Program-made: the position numbers and the translations under genes
Shown: positions 16,720-25,089 of the stretch, in pieces
Layout: each line of letters starts with the position of its first letter
Numbering within the stretch: the first letter of the stretch is position 1
The notes under the pieces: model-generated
What the model was told of the DNA's origin: nothing
Seen by the model: only the letters and a program-made list of their open reading frames with translations
The model's database searches: none
NCBI GenBank assembly: GCA_023717605.1
Contig: JAMQPH010000125.1
Location: 1-39,589 of the forward strand
Direction: 5' to 3'
DNA from: Pyrinomonadaceae bacterium
GTDB lineage: Bacteria; Acidobacteriota; Blastocatellia; Pyrinomonadales; Pyrinomonadaceae
Length of the DNA stretch: 39,589 nucleotides

Positions 16720-18396
16720 TCACGGCCCGCCGGTAGTGCAGAGTTCTATAGACCGGAAGACGTTAAGGCGGCCTCCTGACGCAGTCTCAGACAGCGAAGG
16801 AGTGGGATCCGTGCCTTCCATGATTAGCCGCTTCAAATCGGCGGCATTGAGAGTCGAACAGGCGGGCACCGAAAGCATTAGCGCGGCCGCTCCGGAAACG
16901 AACGGCGTGGCCATCGAAGTACCACTGTTTCGATAGTATTCATAACCCAAATTAACCGGATAGGTCGAGTATATCCCTTTCCCGGGAGCGGCGAGGTGCA
17001 CACTATTTTTCCCATGATTCGAAAGGCTCCCACCGATCGTGGCAAGCGCTCCGGTTGAATTGATCGCAGTTACTGAGACCAGATTCGACAAAGGATAGTT
17101 CGAGGGATAGTGAGGAATAACGTCGTTGTCATTACCATTATTTTCGCCGGCGGAAGCGACAAAGAGCATGTTCTTACTGCCGGCGAGCTCGATGGCTTCT
17201 CGAAGCAGCAGGGAGTCTACACCTGGATCAGACGCGGTTGTCAGATACCCGAAACTGGCATTCAACACGCGAACGTTAGCGTCAGCGCCTAACTCTTCGT
17301 GCAATTGAACAGCGAATTCAATTGCTCTCGACACGTTCAGGCCCGTTGCAGTACCGAAAGCGCCGATTGTTTTTAGGCCGAGGAGTGTTGTTTCCCAATT
17401 AACACCCACAACTCCTTCGCTATTGTTTCCCACTGCTCCGATAATCCCTGCGACGTGCGTGCCGTGACCAGTGTTCGTGGTCGGATCCAACGGGTCGCAT
17501 ATTTCCGACGGAGTCAGGGCAACGGCGTTGAAACCATGACTACCCTTGGGACAGTGGATCGCGGTCCCGCCCACAGTCACGTCAAAGTCTCTTGGTGCGC
17601 TCCAGACATTGGCTAACAGATCGGGATGCTCGTAATAGATCCCCGTATCGATCACTCCCACGACGATGCCACGATCGCCCGTCGAAAGCCCCCATGCAGC
17701 TTCAGCGTGGGTGTCGATTCCCGGATTTTCCGGGTTCTTAAGACCCCAGAGCCAGGTCAACAGAAAGAGGTCGTCGTCAGGTGAACTCGCTGGAGTGGCG
17801 GCAGGCGAAGGAGTAGCCGCCGGCGGAGGTGGAGTAGCAGCAGGCGAAAGAGTGGCTGCAGGCGAAGAAGTAGCCGCCGGCGGAGGTGGAGGAGGGGCAG
17901 AGTAAGTCTCTAACGGTTGTCCCTCAACTGGCGGAGTGATTTGAAAGTGGAAGTTCGGTTCAGCATGAACAACGGTTGCATTCACGTTGTCCATTATGAG
18001 GGTCCGCTTCTTGGCGATGGCTTCGTTGAATCGATCCATGAGCCGCTGCACGGGTAGCGTTGGAGATTCAATCAGGAACCAACAACTATTTGTCGCCCGA
18101 CTAGCCACGGTTCCACTATCGTCCGTGATTTGTCGACTGAACTCTGTCACCTTGTCCACCAACTGCCTAGATTCAACCCCTTCACAACTACTAATCTTAA
18201 TGAGAATCTGTCGGGGAGCTACATCAACGCCGCGAAAAGTCTCGTGCTCCGGCTTCGGCGGCGTTGTCTGAGTAACGGATGATGAGACCTGCTGACGACT
18301 GCGACATGAGAACATCAGCAGCCACGCTAGACAAAGAAGTACGATGGCCGCACATGCGATCTTTTTCCACTCTTTGTAAACCACATCTAAAAACAT
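16720..18396 (-). CDS. Membrane-anchored subtilisin-family (S8) protease
   Basis: 558 residues. A signal anchor is at about 11-29, then an I9-like propeptide region (about 62-150, ending VVHAEPNFHF). A Pro/Ala/Ser linker (167-206) precedes the S8 catalytic domain (about 225-555). The triad is Asp250 (VGVIDTG), His311 (GHGTHVAG) and Ser494 (SGTSMATPFVSG). The usual oxyanion Asn after 'AG' is replaced here by Glu418 (VASAGENNG), with Asn next to it, which is odd. AGGAG stands about 10 nt before ATG 18396. It is probably exported and held at the outer face of the inner membrane. It converges with the TPR kinase and lies 143 nt downstream of the Tat lipoprotein gene on the same strand, so linkage with the latter is possible. 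Confidence 0.92.
   Translation of the reverse strand: MFLDVVYKEWKKIACAAIVLLCLAWLLMFSCRSRQQVSSSVTQTTPPKPEHETFRGVDVAPRQILIKISSCEGVESRQLVDKVTEFSRQITDDSGTVASRATNSCWFLIESPTLPVQRLMDRFNEAIAKKRTLIMDNVNATVVHAEPNFHFQITPPVEGQPLETYSAPPPPPPAATSSPAATLSPAATPPPPAATPSPAATPASSPDDDLFLLTWLWGLKNPENPGIDTHAEAAWGLSTGDRGIVVGVIDTGIYYEHPDLLANVWSAPRDFDVTVGGTAIHCPKGSHGFNAVALTPSEICDPLDPTTNTGHGTHVAGIIGAVGNNSEGVVGVNWETTLLGLKTIGAFGTATGLNVSRAIEFAVQLHEELGADANVRVLNASFGYLTTASDPGVDSLLLREAIELAGSKNMLFVASAGENNGNDNDVIPHYPSNYPLSNLVSVTAINSTGALATIGGSLSNHGKNSVHLAAPGKGIYSTYPVNLGYEYYRNSGTSMATPFVSGAAALMLSVPACSTLNAADLKRLIMEGTDPTPSLSETASGGRLNVFRSIELCTTGGP
17791..17896 (-). repeat. Imperfect repeats encoding a Pro/Ala linker in the subtilase
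   Basis: Units encoding PAAT, SPAAT and PPPPAAT-type blocks recur (on the plus strand, GCAGGCGAA and GTAGCCGCCGGCGGAGGTGGA recur with variation). They encode the flexible segment between propeptide and catalytic domain, which likely spans the wall or periplasmic space. Length variation between strains would be expected. Confidence 0.7.
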
Positions 18397-18539
18397 GGTG
18401 CGACGCTCCTGTCTGACTGAACTCGGAGCGCCACTCTGCCTGCACTCCGAACGTCACCGGTGCGAACTCAGCTCCTGGGCGTGTTTCCGCAAAGGTTTGC
18501 AAAGGAAGCAAAGCCGCGCAGAGAAAGACGAATCATCGT

Positions 18540-19376
18540 TTATTGGAAGTGGCCGAAACGAAGGTAGATGCTATAGTCGTCGTCGCCACTCGCTCCGACA
18601 AGCGTGGTACCGGCGCTATTGACGAGCCTCCACTGTCCAATGCGAAAATGCCGCGCCAAACCGCCGCCGCTGGCATGTCTGAAGCGATTCGGCCGTTTGG
18701 ACTTGTGACTCTTACCCGCATCCATTCTTTTTCTCTTGATGATTAACTTGAAGGGGTTCGCACCCCGACCACCTCTGACTCGGACGTCCGGGTCGTTGTC
18801 AGGGAAAGTGACAGGGGGAAAAGTTACGTCGTCGTCACCCTGGGGCGTGGGACTAATGTCCTGGTACCAAAGCAACAACTCAGCACCCGGTTGTAGTGCG
18901 CTGAAAATTGCCAGCTTAACAAAGGGATCAGCGGTGGTTTCAGTGATAACTGTTGCTCCCTTGATGTCGCCATATTGGTCGTCAGGGTCGGAGACACCGT
19001 CTTCGGTGTAGGTGAAGGGACCGTTGCCAGAGCCCGCGACTTTCATTTTGTGTCTTGAATCGATGATTAGTGAGCCTCCGCGGAAACCCATAGGCGGAAT
19101 GTGCTCCTCGCCCGCCAAAGGGCCGCCGAAGGAGATCTCGGTGAAGCCATCTCTAACGGTGAGCGTGCATGGATTCTCACCGGTAGTAACCGGGGTGCGA
19201 TCAGTCGGACCCGCACTCGGCCCAGCAGCGGGCGTCGATCCCGCCGGCGGCCCACTTGAACCGCTCCCACAGCCAACCATCGAAGCGGCTATTGGCGCCG
19301 CGACCGCCGCAGTCACGATGGCCCGAGTGAATTGTCGACGAGAGCTCATCTCAATATCGTTTGAATCTTTTTTCAT
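18540..19376 (-). CDS. Tat-exported lipoprotein, function unknown
   Basis: 278 residues. The N-terminus has a twin-arginine motif (SSRRQFTRA) followed by a hydrophobic stretch and a Cys-containing end (AASMVGCGSGS), so a Tat-dependent lipoprotein or cleaved Tat substrate is likely. A Gly/Pro/Ser-rich spacer follows, then a beta-rich domain without any family I recognise (for example GFRGGSLIIDSRHKMKV and AELLLWYQDISP). The C-terminal third is basic, with KLIIKRKRM, then a segment ending DDYSIYLRFGHFQ. AAAGGAA precedes ATG 19376. It is upstream of the subtilase on the same strand. Folding before export fits a cofactor-binding or tightly folded protein, but nothing identifies a ligand. Confidence 0.75.
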   Translation of the reverse strand: MKKDSNDIEMSSRRQFTRAIVTAAVAAPIAASMVGCGSGSSGPPAGSTPAAGPSAGPTDRTPVTTGENPCTLTVRDGFTEISFGGPLAGEEHIPPMGFRGGSLIIDSRHKMKVAGSGNGPFTYTEDGVSDPDDQYGDIKGATVITETTADPFVKLAIFSALQPGAELLLWYQDISPTPQGDDDVTFPPVTFPDNDPDVRVRGGRGANPFKLIIKRKRMDAGKSHKSKRPNRFRHASGGGLARHFRIGQWRLVNSAGTTLVGASGDDDYSIYLRFGHFQ

Positions 19377-19818
19377 TTTGCGTTCCTTTCAGGTGGAGGT
19401 GTGATTGGGAACCTATTAACGAAACGCTGATTCCGTGAGTCAGGAAATGCTGCGTTAGCCTATGCAACTCCCGTGGGTATGTAAAGCTTTTTGATTCGAT
19501 CCCCACTTTACCTCCGCCTCGTTATCGGCCGGGGTTGGGAAGGGGTTTATGAGCCCGGATCATTTCTATCTCTCTTTCCATTCGTGACGTTGCGCCCCCT
19601 CTCCTCTAGCCCCGCTCCAAAAGGGAGCGGGGAATACAGCGCAAACGAGAGGCCATTACTCTGCCAACCAATCAGATCTGCCGGCAAACTACCGGGCGGG
19701 GCGAAAAGCCTATTGAATAGAATGACTTTGGCCCAATCAGCGAACGATTGCCAGCCCACCTCGCGAGAGAGACACTGCGGGAGATATCAAGAGTGATTCT
19801 CAGACTGTCAGTTCTGAT
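19377..19818. other. Divergent intergenic region
   Basis: 442 bases between the Tat lipoprotein gene (minus) and the FHA regulator gene (plus). The one clear structure is the GC-rich hairpin at 19610-19632. No small gene, riboswitch or sigma-54-type -24/-12 site (TGGCAC-N5-TTGCA) was found. Both flanking promoters are presumably here. Confidence 0.5.
19610..19632. repeat. GC-rich perfect hairpin
   Basis: CCCCGCTCC (19610-19618), loop AAAAG, GGAGCGGGG (19624-19632): nine uninterrupted pairs. No T run follows on either strand, and neither flanking gene ends here, so it is not a normal terminator. A short pyrimidine-rich CCCCTCTCC precedes it. This looks like a dispersed palindromic unit or a leader structure of the regulator gene. 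Confidence 0.55.
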
Positions 19819-21858
19819 ATGCTTTCCGCCCAAATGAACCCCAGACTCGTCGCCATCTCCGGGCATCTGAAAGGCCTGACCTTCGCCTTGGCCGAAGATG
19901 AAATTCTGATTGGGCGCGAGACATCCAATTCGATCTGCCTTAACGAGCTCTCGGTTTCGCGCCGGCACTGCCGGATTAACCGGGAAAGCTCTGCGCTTCA
20001 AGACAACGCGGGAACGGCGTTGCCTCCAGCCAACGCGCTCAATAAGGAAAGCAATGCGCCCGCGGAAGAGGCCTGTCAGTTCCAGATCGTCGATCTCGAA
20101 AGCTTTAATGGCACGTTTGTTAATGGCGTTCCTATCAAACAGTACTGGCTGGAGCATGGCGACCAGATTGCTGTTGGCGACGTGGTCCTGCTTTTTCTGG
20201 TTCACGAAGCAGTACCGGTCGGACGACCGATGATCCAGTCGGACGAGGGCAGCTTGATTACCCGATCCACAGTCCGGTTACGAAGAGAGGACGCACTCTA
20301 TTTGCGTCCTGAGAACGTATTCGCCGAACTGCCGGATTGGAGCGGTCACCTGGCCGGCAGCAACTCGACGGCTCGAATCGCGCGCAACCTGAATGCGCTC
20401 CTGAAGATCAGCACTGCTATTATTTCGACTCGTGAGCTACCGCAACTCCAGATGGAACTCTTCAAAGTTCTGCAGGACGTTATTCCTGCGGAGCGCGCTG
20501 CCTTTCTTATGCTCGATCGAATACAGGACCTGTTTGGCTCTGTTTGTGGCTGGAGCAAGCTAAAAGGGCGAGACGATTCAATAAGGGTGAGCCAAACAGT
20601 GACGAATCAGGTGCTACGCGAAGGTGTAGCGCTGTTGAGCAATGACTTGTTCGAGAGTAGCGACCTGGGACAAAAAGCGAGCCTGGCTGAAGCGCGAGTC
20701 TGCTCAGTCCTGTGCGCCCCGCTCGCTGGATTTGAAAAACCGCTCGGTGTGATCTACCTCGATACCAGTGACCCCACCTCGCGATTCGACGAAGATCATT
20801 TGCAATTGCTCACGGCTATTGCCGGGATAGCCACGGCTCCATTTGAGAATGCCAGACAACTCGAATGGTTGGAGGATGAGAACCGGCGGTTGCAGGAAGA
20901 AATCCACGTAGAACACCAGATGATTGGTGAGAGCGCCGCCATGCGCGCCGTTTACCAATTCATTGGGAAGGTTGCAGCCGCAGATTCCACTGTTTTGATT
21001 CGCGGCGAGAGTGGAACCGGCAAAGAGTTGGCCGCGCGCGCCGTTCATCAGAACAGCGCCCGCGCTACCAAGCCCTTTATCGCAATCAACGGCGCGACGC
21101 TTTCGGAAGCCTTGCTGGAGAGTGAATTGTTCGGTCACGAGAAGGGTGCGTTTACCAGTGCGATTCTGCAGAAGCGCGGCAAGCTCGAGGTAGCGGACGG
21201 TGGTACGTTGTTCCTGGATGAGGTCGGCGAACTGACCGCTTCCATTCAAGCAAAGCTGCTGCGTGTATTACAGGAAAGAGAGTTCGAACGAGTAGGCGGT
21301 ACCAGGACGATAAAGGTCGATGTGCGTATTGTTGCGGCCACGAACAAGAATCTCGAGGAGGCAGTCGCCAACGGAACCTTTCGGCAGGATTTGTACTACC
21401 GCCTGAATGTTGTCTCGGTCACCATGCCCCCGCTGAGAAACCGCCGCGAAGACATTCAACTGCTCGCCAGCTACTTCTCAGCGGCCCAAAGCAAGAAATG
21501 CCGGCGGAAGATCAACGGAATATCTCCCGAAGCTCGCACCCTATTGCGAGGGTATGACTGGCCGGGCAATGTGCGTGAATTGGAAAACGCGATCGAGCAC
21601 GCGCTGGTGCTCGGCACCACCGAGATGATCGTGCCGGAGGATTTGCCTGAGGCGATCTTCGAAACCGAAGGTACCAACGCTCTTCCTGCCGGCGGCTATC
21701 ATGAGGAGCTCAAGAAAGCGAAGCAATCGATAGTGGTTAAGGCTATAGAAACAGCGGGCGGCCATTACGCTGAGGCCGCAAGACAGCTCGGACTTCATCC
21801 TAACAATCTTCACAGATTGATCAGAAACCTTAATCTCAAAACTACTCTAAAGAAATGA
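19819..21858 (+). CDS. FHA-GAF-AAA+-Fis sigma-54-type transcriptional activator
   Basis: 679 residues. The N-terminal FHA domain (about 15-140) has [19 protein letters not shown] and FNGTFVNGV, so it should bind a phospho-Thr peptide. A GAF domain follows (about 195-345). The AAA+ core has Walker A GESGTGKE (396-403), Walker B GGTLFLDE (461-468), and an arginine-containing [10 protein letters not shown]. The C-terminal Fis-type HTH is [18 protein letters not shown]. The sigma-54 contact loop reads GAFTSA (443-448) instead of GAFTGA. It belongs to the bacterial enhancer-binding protein class that uses ATP to open sigma-54 promoters. The FHA domain suggests control by Ser/Thr kinases, two of which are encoded in this window. 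Start ATG 19819 or 19834; neither has a strong ribosome site. Confidence 0.93.
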   Translation: MLSAQMNPRLVAISGHLKGLTFALAEDEILIGRETSNSICLNELSVSRRHCRINRESSALQDNAGTALPPANALNKESNAPAEEACQFQIVDLESFNGTFVNGVPIKQYWLEHGDQIAVGDVVLLFLVHEAVPVGRPMIQSDEGSLITRSTVRLRREDALYLRPENVFAELPDWSGHLAGSNSTARIARNLNALLKISTAIISTRELPQLQMELFKVLQDVIPAERAAFLMLDRIQDLFGSVCGWSKLKGRDDSIRVSQTVTNQVLREGVALLSNDLFESSDLGQKASLAEARVCSVLCAPLAGFEKPLGVIYLDTSDPTSRFDEDHLQLLTAIAGIATAPFENARQLEWLEDENRRLQEEIHVEHQMIGESAAMRAVYQFIGKVAAADSTVLIRGESGTGKELAARAVHQNSARATKPFIAINGATLSEALLESELFGHEKGAFTSAILQKRGKLEVADGGTLFLDEVGELTASIQAKLLRVLQEREFERVGGTRTIKVDVRIVAATNKNLEEAVANGTFRQDLYYRLNVVSVTMPPLRNRREDIQLLASYFSAAQSKKCRRKINGISPEARTLLRGYDWPGNVRELENAIEHALVLGTTEMIVPEDLPEAIFETEGTNALPAGGYHEELKKAKQSIVVKAIETAGGHYAEAARQLGLHPNNLHRLIRNLNLKTTLKK

Positions 21859-21925
21859 GGTATCACGCTTCTATTCACAGCTTGCCCCCTTGCCAACTTG
21901 CGATTCAGTTAATGTACCTGCTTCA

Positions 21926-22111
21926 TTTTGCGGTACCCAATGGTCACGGCACTCAACACAAGGCGCGACTCAACGCACAGAACCATTTGCGGTAGCCAAT
22001 GGGACGCGGCACTCAACACAGTCAAGGCCAAATTATTAAGCAGATAAGTCGCTCTGCCGGTGTTGAATGCCGGGTTCCATTGGCTACCACAAATGGTTCT
22101 GTGCATTGAGT
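21926..22111. repeat. REP/MITE-like palindromic element, copy 2, with partial direct duplication
   Basis: Arms 21968-22018 and 22061-22111 are inverted repeats of 51 nt with 5 mismatches around a 42-nt centre. The arm begins ACTCAACGCACAGAACC as in copy 1 (11213-11363). Its inner hairpin is CCATT (21983-21987), loop TGCGGTAGCC, AATGG (21998-22002). This has the same loop as copy 1 but two base pairs changed on both sides together. A further partial arm precedes it directly at about 21926-21960 (GCGGTACCCAATGG and CGGCACTCAACACA). It lies between the 3' ends of the FHA regulator gene and the small Cys protein gene. Confidence 0.85.
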
Positions 22112-22129
22112 GGCAAAGTCTTCGATCGG

Positions 22130-22489
22130 TTATTCCTGTACTACAAGCCTACCCGACGCGTTTAGCTTGAACTTCGCAGTAGTTCCGATAGTGTTTCCCT
22201 TTGCATCCTTTGCAACACAAGTAGCAATGTTTGCCTGATTGCCTCGACAGAATACAGTCACAGTCCCCACTCCTCTTTTCTTTCCGATTCCAGCTTTCAC
22301 TTCGGTTTCAGTTGTGACCAATTCGGAAGTTCTTAATCCCTTCACGGCTTGAAATTTGTCGAGTGTCAGGGCCTTCGCAACGCCGCAGCTACCGTCGTAG
22401 TAACCGCAATGAATGCAAGCCTCGGCGATCTTCGCGGCAAAGAGGAAGATGAGACAAAACGCGACGGCTGAATAGAAACCTTTAGTCAT
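22130..22489 (-). CDS. Small secreted cysteine-containing protein, function unknown
   Basis: 119 residues. The start is supported by AAGGAG about 8 nt before ATG 22489. A clear signal peptide (FYSAVAFCLIFLFAAKIAEA) should be cut before Cys25, giving a mature about 95-residue protein. It begins CIHCGYYDGSCG and has two more Cys in VFCRGN and ATCVAKD, so disulfides are likely in the periplasm or outside. The rest is beta-rich with Val/Thr alternation. The Cys at the cut site lacks a proper lipobox Leu, so lipidation is doubtful. No family was recognised. Confidence 0.7.
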   Translation of the reverse strand: MTKGFYSAVAFCLIFLFAAKIAEACIHCGYYDGSCGVAKALTLDKFQAVKGLRTSELVTTETEVKAGIGKKRGVGTVTVFCRGNQANIATCVAKDAKGNTIGTTAKFKLNASGRLVVQE

Positions 22490-22849
22490 TTCAATCTCCT
22501 TTTGGAACTACCAAAAACCATGGGGGCAAATCGGGATTCATGAGTACTGGCTAAGAAATGCAAAATGTGTCGATCAAATTCGCGACAACGTTTGAGAAAG
22601 CGAACGCGGCGGCACCAATTACCTACATCACACCAAATGATGCGCTTGTATAGACAGTGCACGGCTCTCCATACCTAGAACTCATCCGGCCCTTAAATCC
22701 CTACACTTAGAGCTAAGACTTCAGATGCGCTGCAGCTGCTCCACAGATTCCCTTGCGCTACTACATTTTGAAAACTGAATGAAAATAACGTTCGGGCCTT
22801 GGACGGTTCCGGTTTCTTCGTTTTGGGAAAACAGTGAGAGACTAGATGG
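22490..22849. other. Divergent intergenic region
   Basis: 360 bases between the small secreted protein gene (minus) and the coiled-coil gene (plus). I see no gene. The short string ATGGGGGCAAATC at about 22520 recurs at about 25024, after the nitrilase-family gene. Its meaning is unclear. Confidence 0.45.
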
Positions 22850-23857
22850 ATGGGGAGAAAGAATGGAAAGCAGCGTACGAACGAAGACCGTAACGTGAGC
22901 GAGGCGAATGGCAAGCTTGAGGATGATGTTGATGCGTTGTTCAGGCTCCCATTGGCAGAGTTCACCGCTGCGCGCAATACACTCGCCGGGCGGCTGAAGC
23001 AGGGCGGGCGTGGCAACGAGGCGGATTTCGTGAAGGCGCTGGTCAAGCCTTCCATCTCGGCTTGGGCCGTGAACCAACTCTACTGGAAGCATCGCGAGGC
23101 ATTCAACCGACTGATTGCGACAGGTGAGCGCTTTCGTCACGCCCAGACATCTCGTCTCACCCGGAAGGTCGCGGACATGCGCGGAGCGCTCGACGCGCGC
23201 CGCGAGGCGCTCTCGCACCTTTCAGATCTGGCGACTGCGTTGCTGCGCGAAGCAGGTCACAACCCGACGCCGGACACCATCCACCGCATTACGACTACCA
23301 TCGAGGCAATGTCTGCCTACACATCGCTCCCCGATGCTCCACGTCCCGGGCGTCTGACCCACGACGTCGATCCTCCGGGTTTCGAGTCGATGGCCTCATT
23401 GATCCCAGGCGCCGGCATGAGGGAGTTGAGAAAGGAACCGGCCCGGGTCCCGTCCCTACAGAAGTCAGGGCGTGCCGCCACGAGCACGAGACGAAAGGCG
23501 GAGCCAGCGGCCGGCGTGCGCCAGCTAGAAGAGACGCGTCAGACAACCATAGCTGCCGCGAAAGGTTCGCTGCAGGAAGCCAAGAGCTTGCTGATCGAAG
23601 CGCGAGCCAGGTCACAGAGTTTGGAGACAGCGCAGAGAAAGGCTCACGCAGAGGCTAAGGAAGCCGAGAAGCAACGTCGAGAAGCCGAGGAGCGCTTCGA
23701 GAAGGCAAGAGTCGCGTCGGAAGATGCGGCCCGACGCACGCGAAGCGTTGCGATCGAGGTAGAAGAGGCAGCGAAGGCAGTGCACGACGCCAAGCGCACT
23801 GTCGAAAAGGCATCCAAAGAGCTCGAGTTATTGTTTCGAAGATTGCCAGGAAGGTGA
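22850..23857 (+). CDS. Conserved coiled-coil protein, function unknown
   Basis: 335 residues. The N-terminal part (about 25-95) reads LFRLPLAEFTAARNTL and VKPSISAWAVNQLYW. I recall this pattern from a conserved but uncharacterised family in actinobacteria and acidobacteria (x-F-x-x-x-R-x-x-L-A ... K-P-S-x-x-A-W-A-V-N-Q-L). A middle linker is followed by a long Ala/Glu/Lys/Arg helix (about 215-330) that should form a coiled coil. There is no signal peptide or membrane segment, so it is cytoplasmic. ATG 22850 has only a weak ribosome site; ATG at 22863 is out of frame. It ends one base before the GTG of a GNAT fragment. Confidence 0.75.
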   Translation: MGRKNGKQRTNEDRNVSEANGKLEDDVDALFRLPLAEFTAARNTLAGRLKQGGRGNEADFVKALVKPSISAWAVNQLYWKHREAFNRLIATGERFRHAQTSRLTRKVADMRGALDARREALSHLSDLATALLREAGHNPTPDTIHRITTTIEAMSAYTSLPDAPRPGRLTHDVDPPGFESMASLIPGAGMRELRKEPARVPSLQKSGRAATSTRRKAEPAAGVRQLEETRQTTIAAAKGSLQEAKSLLIEARARSQSLETAQRKAHAEAKEAEKQRREAEERFEKARVASEDAARRTRSVAIEVEEAAKAVHDAKRTVEKASKELELLFRRLPGR

Positions 23858-23858
23858 A

Positions 23859-24050
23859 GTGGAACAGATTGATCTTGCAGCAGGGCTGCGGAGGGGTCAT
23901 TGGTCCTCGTGCGTTACCGAAAAGAGTGTGCTGCGTAGCATCAAAACATCCCGCGTTTTGGTGGCCCGGAACAGCGGTGACATTATTGGGACGCTGCGGC
24001 TGGAGAGGAAGGAGCCATGGGCCATAGATCTGGCTTACTTAATACGATGA
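23859..24050 (+). pseudogene. Truncated GNAT acetyltransferase fragment
   Basis: GTG 23859 starts one base after the TGA of the coiled-coil gene, with AGGAAGG just upstream, so it may be translated by coupling. Its 63 codons end in RVLVARNSGDIIGTLRLE and KEPWAIDLAYL. These are strands 2-4 of a GNAT fold ('W-x-I-D-x-x-Y'). The acetyl-CoA-binding half is missing: the frame stops at 24048-24050 and I could not find the continuation in other frames up to 24117. It is a remnant, or at best a non-catalytic small protein. Confidence 0.5.
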
Positions 24051-24117
24051 CGCTACAGCAGCGAACGACGTAGGTAATACCAGCGCTGCTCGCCTGCAAC
24101 TCAAGGGTCTGAAAGCC

Positions 24118-25005
24118 ATGGGAATCAATATCGCGCTGTTGCAAATGACGGGTTGTGGTCTTAACAGTGATGCCAGTCGCGACAAGGGGGAACTTTATTG
24201 TCGCCGCGCCCAGTCGATGGGGGCCGATATCGCGTTGTTCCCGGAGATGTGGAGCGTCGGGATGACCTTCTACGATCCAAAGCAAGCTAATGACCGTGAG
24301 CGCTGGCAAGCACAAGCCATCGGTCGGAATGACCTTTTCATCCAGCACTTCCGAAGTCTCGCCAAAGAATTGAAGATGGCAATTGCACTTAGCTACCTTG
24401 AGAAGTGGGAGGGTGCGCCACGTAACTCCGTTTCTTTGATAGATCGACGAGGCGAAATCGTCCTTACTTACGCCAAGGTTCACACGTGCGAGTTCGACGT
24501 GGAGTCAGCGCTAACACCCGGCGATGGCTTTCCGGTCGGCGAATTGGAAACGGCTACAGGAACAGTAAAGATTGGTTTCATGATCTGTTATGACCGTGAG
24601 TTTCCCGAAAGCGCGCGAATGTTGATGCTACAAGGAGCTGAACTCATTCTGACTCCAAATGCCTGCACCTTGGACGACCACCGCATCGGTCAGTTCAAGG
24701 CGCGGGCCTTTGAGAACATGGTTGGGGTTGCCATGACCAACTACGCGGCGCCACAGAACAACGGGCACTCCGTGGCGTTCGATGCAATCGTTTATCCGAT
24801 TCCAGACGGCGAAGCGCGGAACACAACCATAGTCGAAGCCGGAGAAGAGGAAGGGGTATACATCGCAGCGTTCGACCTGAACAGCATCCGTTCCTATCGT
24901 GAGCGTGAAACGTGGGGTAATGCCTATCGTCGGCCGCGCCTTTACCAACTACTCACCGAGACAAAGGTCGAGCCTCCGTTCGTCCGTTCGGAGGCGACTC
25001 GTTGA
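24118..25005 (+). CDS. Carbon-nitrogen hydrolase (nitrilase superfamily)
   Basis: 295 residues with the full nitrilase-superfamily triad: Glu43 (LFPEMW), Lys120 (YAKVH) and Cys157 (MICYDREFPE). The cysteine block continues with SARMLMLQGAELILTPNAC, usual for amidase-type members. It should hydrolyse an amide, carbamoyl or nitrile bond of a small molecule in the cytoplasm. Length and motifs fit N-carbamoyl-amino-acid or omega-amidase-like branches, but the substrate cannot be chosen. ATG 24118 has only a weak ribosome site. It is encoded alone, pointing toward the C11 protease gene, which ends at 25090 on the other strand. Confidence 0.9.
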   Translation: MGINIALLQMTGCGLNSDASRDKGELYCRRAQSMGADIALFPEMWSVGMTFYDPKQANDRERWQAQAIGRNDLFIQHFRSLAKELKMAIALSYLEKWEGAPRNSVSLIDRRGEIVLTYAKVHTCEFDVESALTPGDGFPVGELETATGTVKIGFMICYDREFPESARMLMLQGAELILTPNACTLDDHRIGQFKARAFENMVGVAMTNYAAPQNNGHSVAFDAIVYPIPDGEARNTTIVEAGEEEGVYIAAFDLNSIRSYRERETWGNAYRRPRLYQLLTETKVEPPFVRSEATR

Positions 25006-25089
25006 CGAAATAGCGTATGGAAATGGGGGCAAATCAAGATCCGGTTCGCTGAATTGAAGAGACCTCTATGCGAAAAGCTCAAACATACA

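Noticed and set aside
19377-19818. Search for a -24/-12 sigma-54 promoter upstream of the FHA regulator
   Set aside because: No TGGCAC-N5-TTGCA-like sequence was found.
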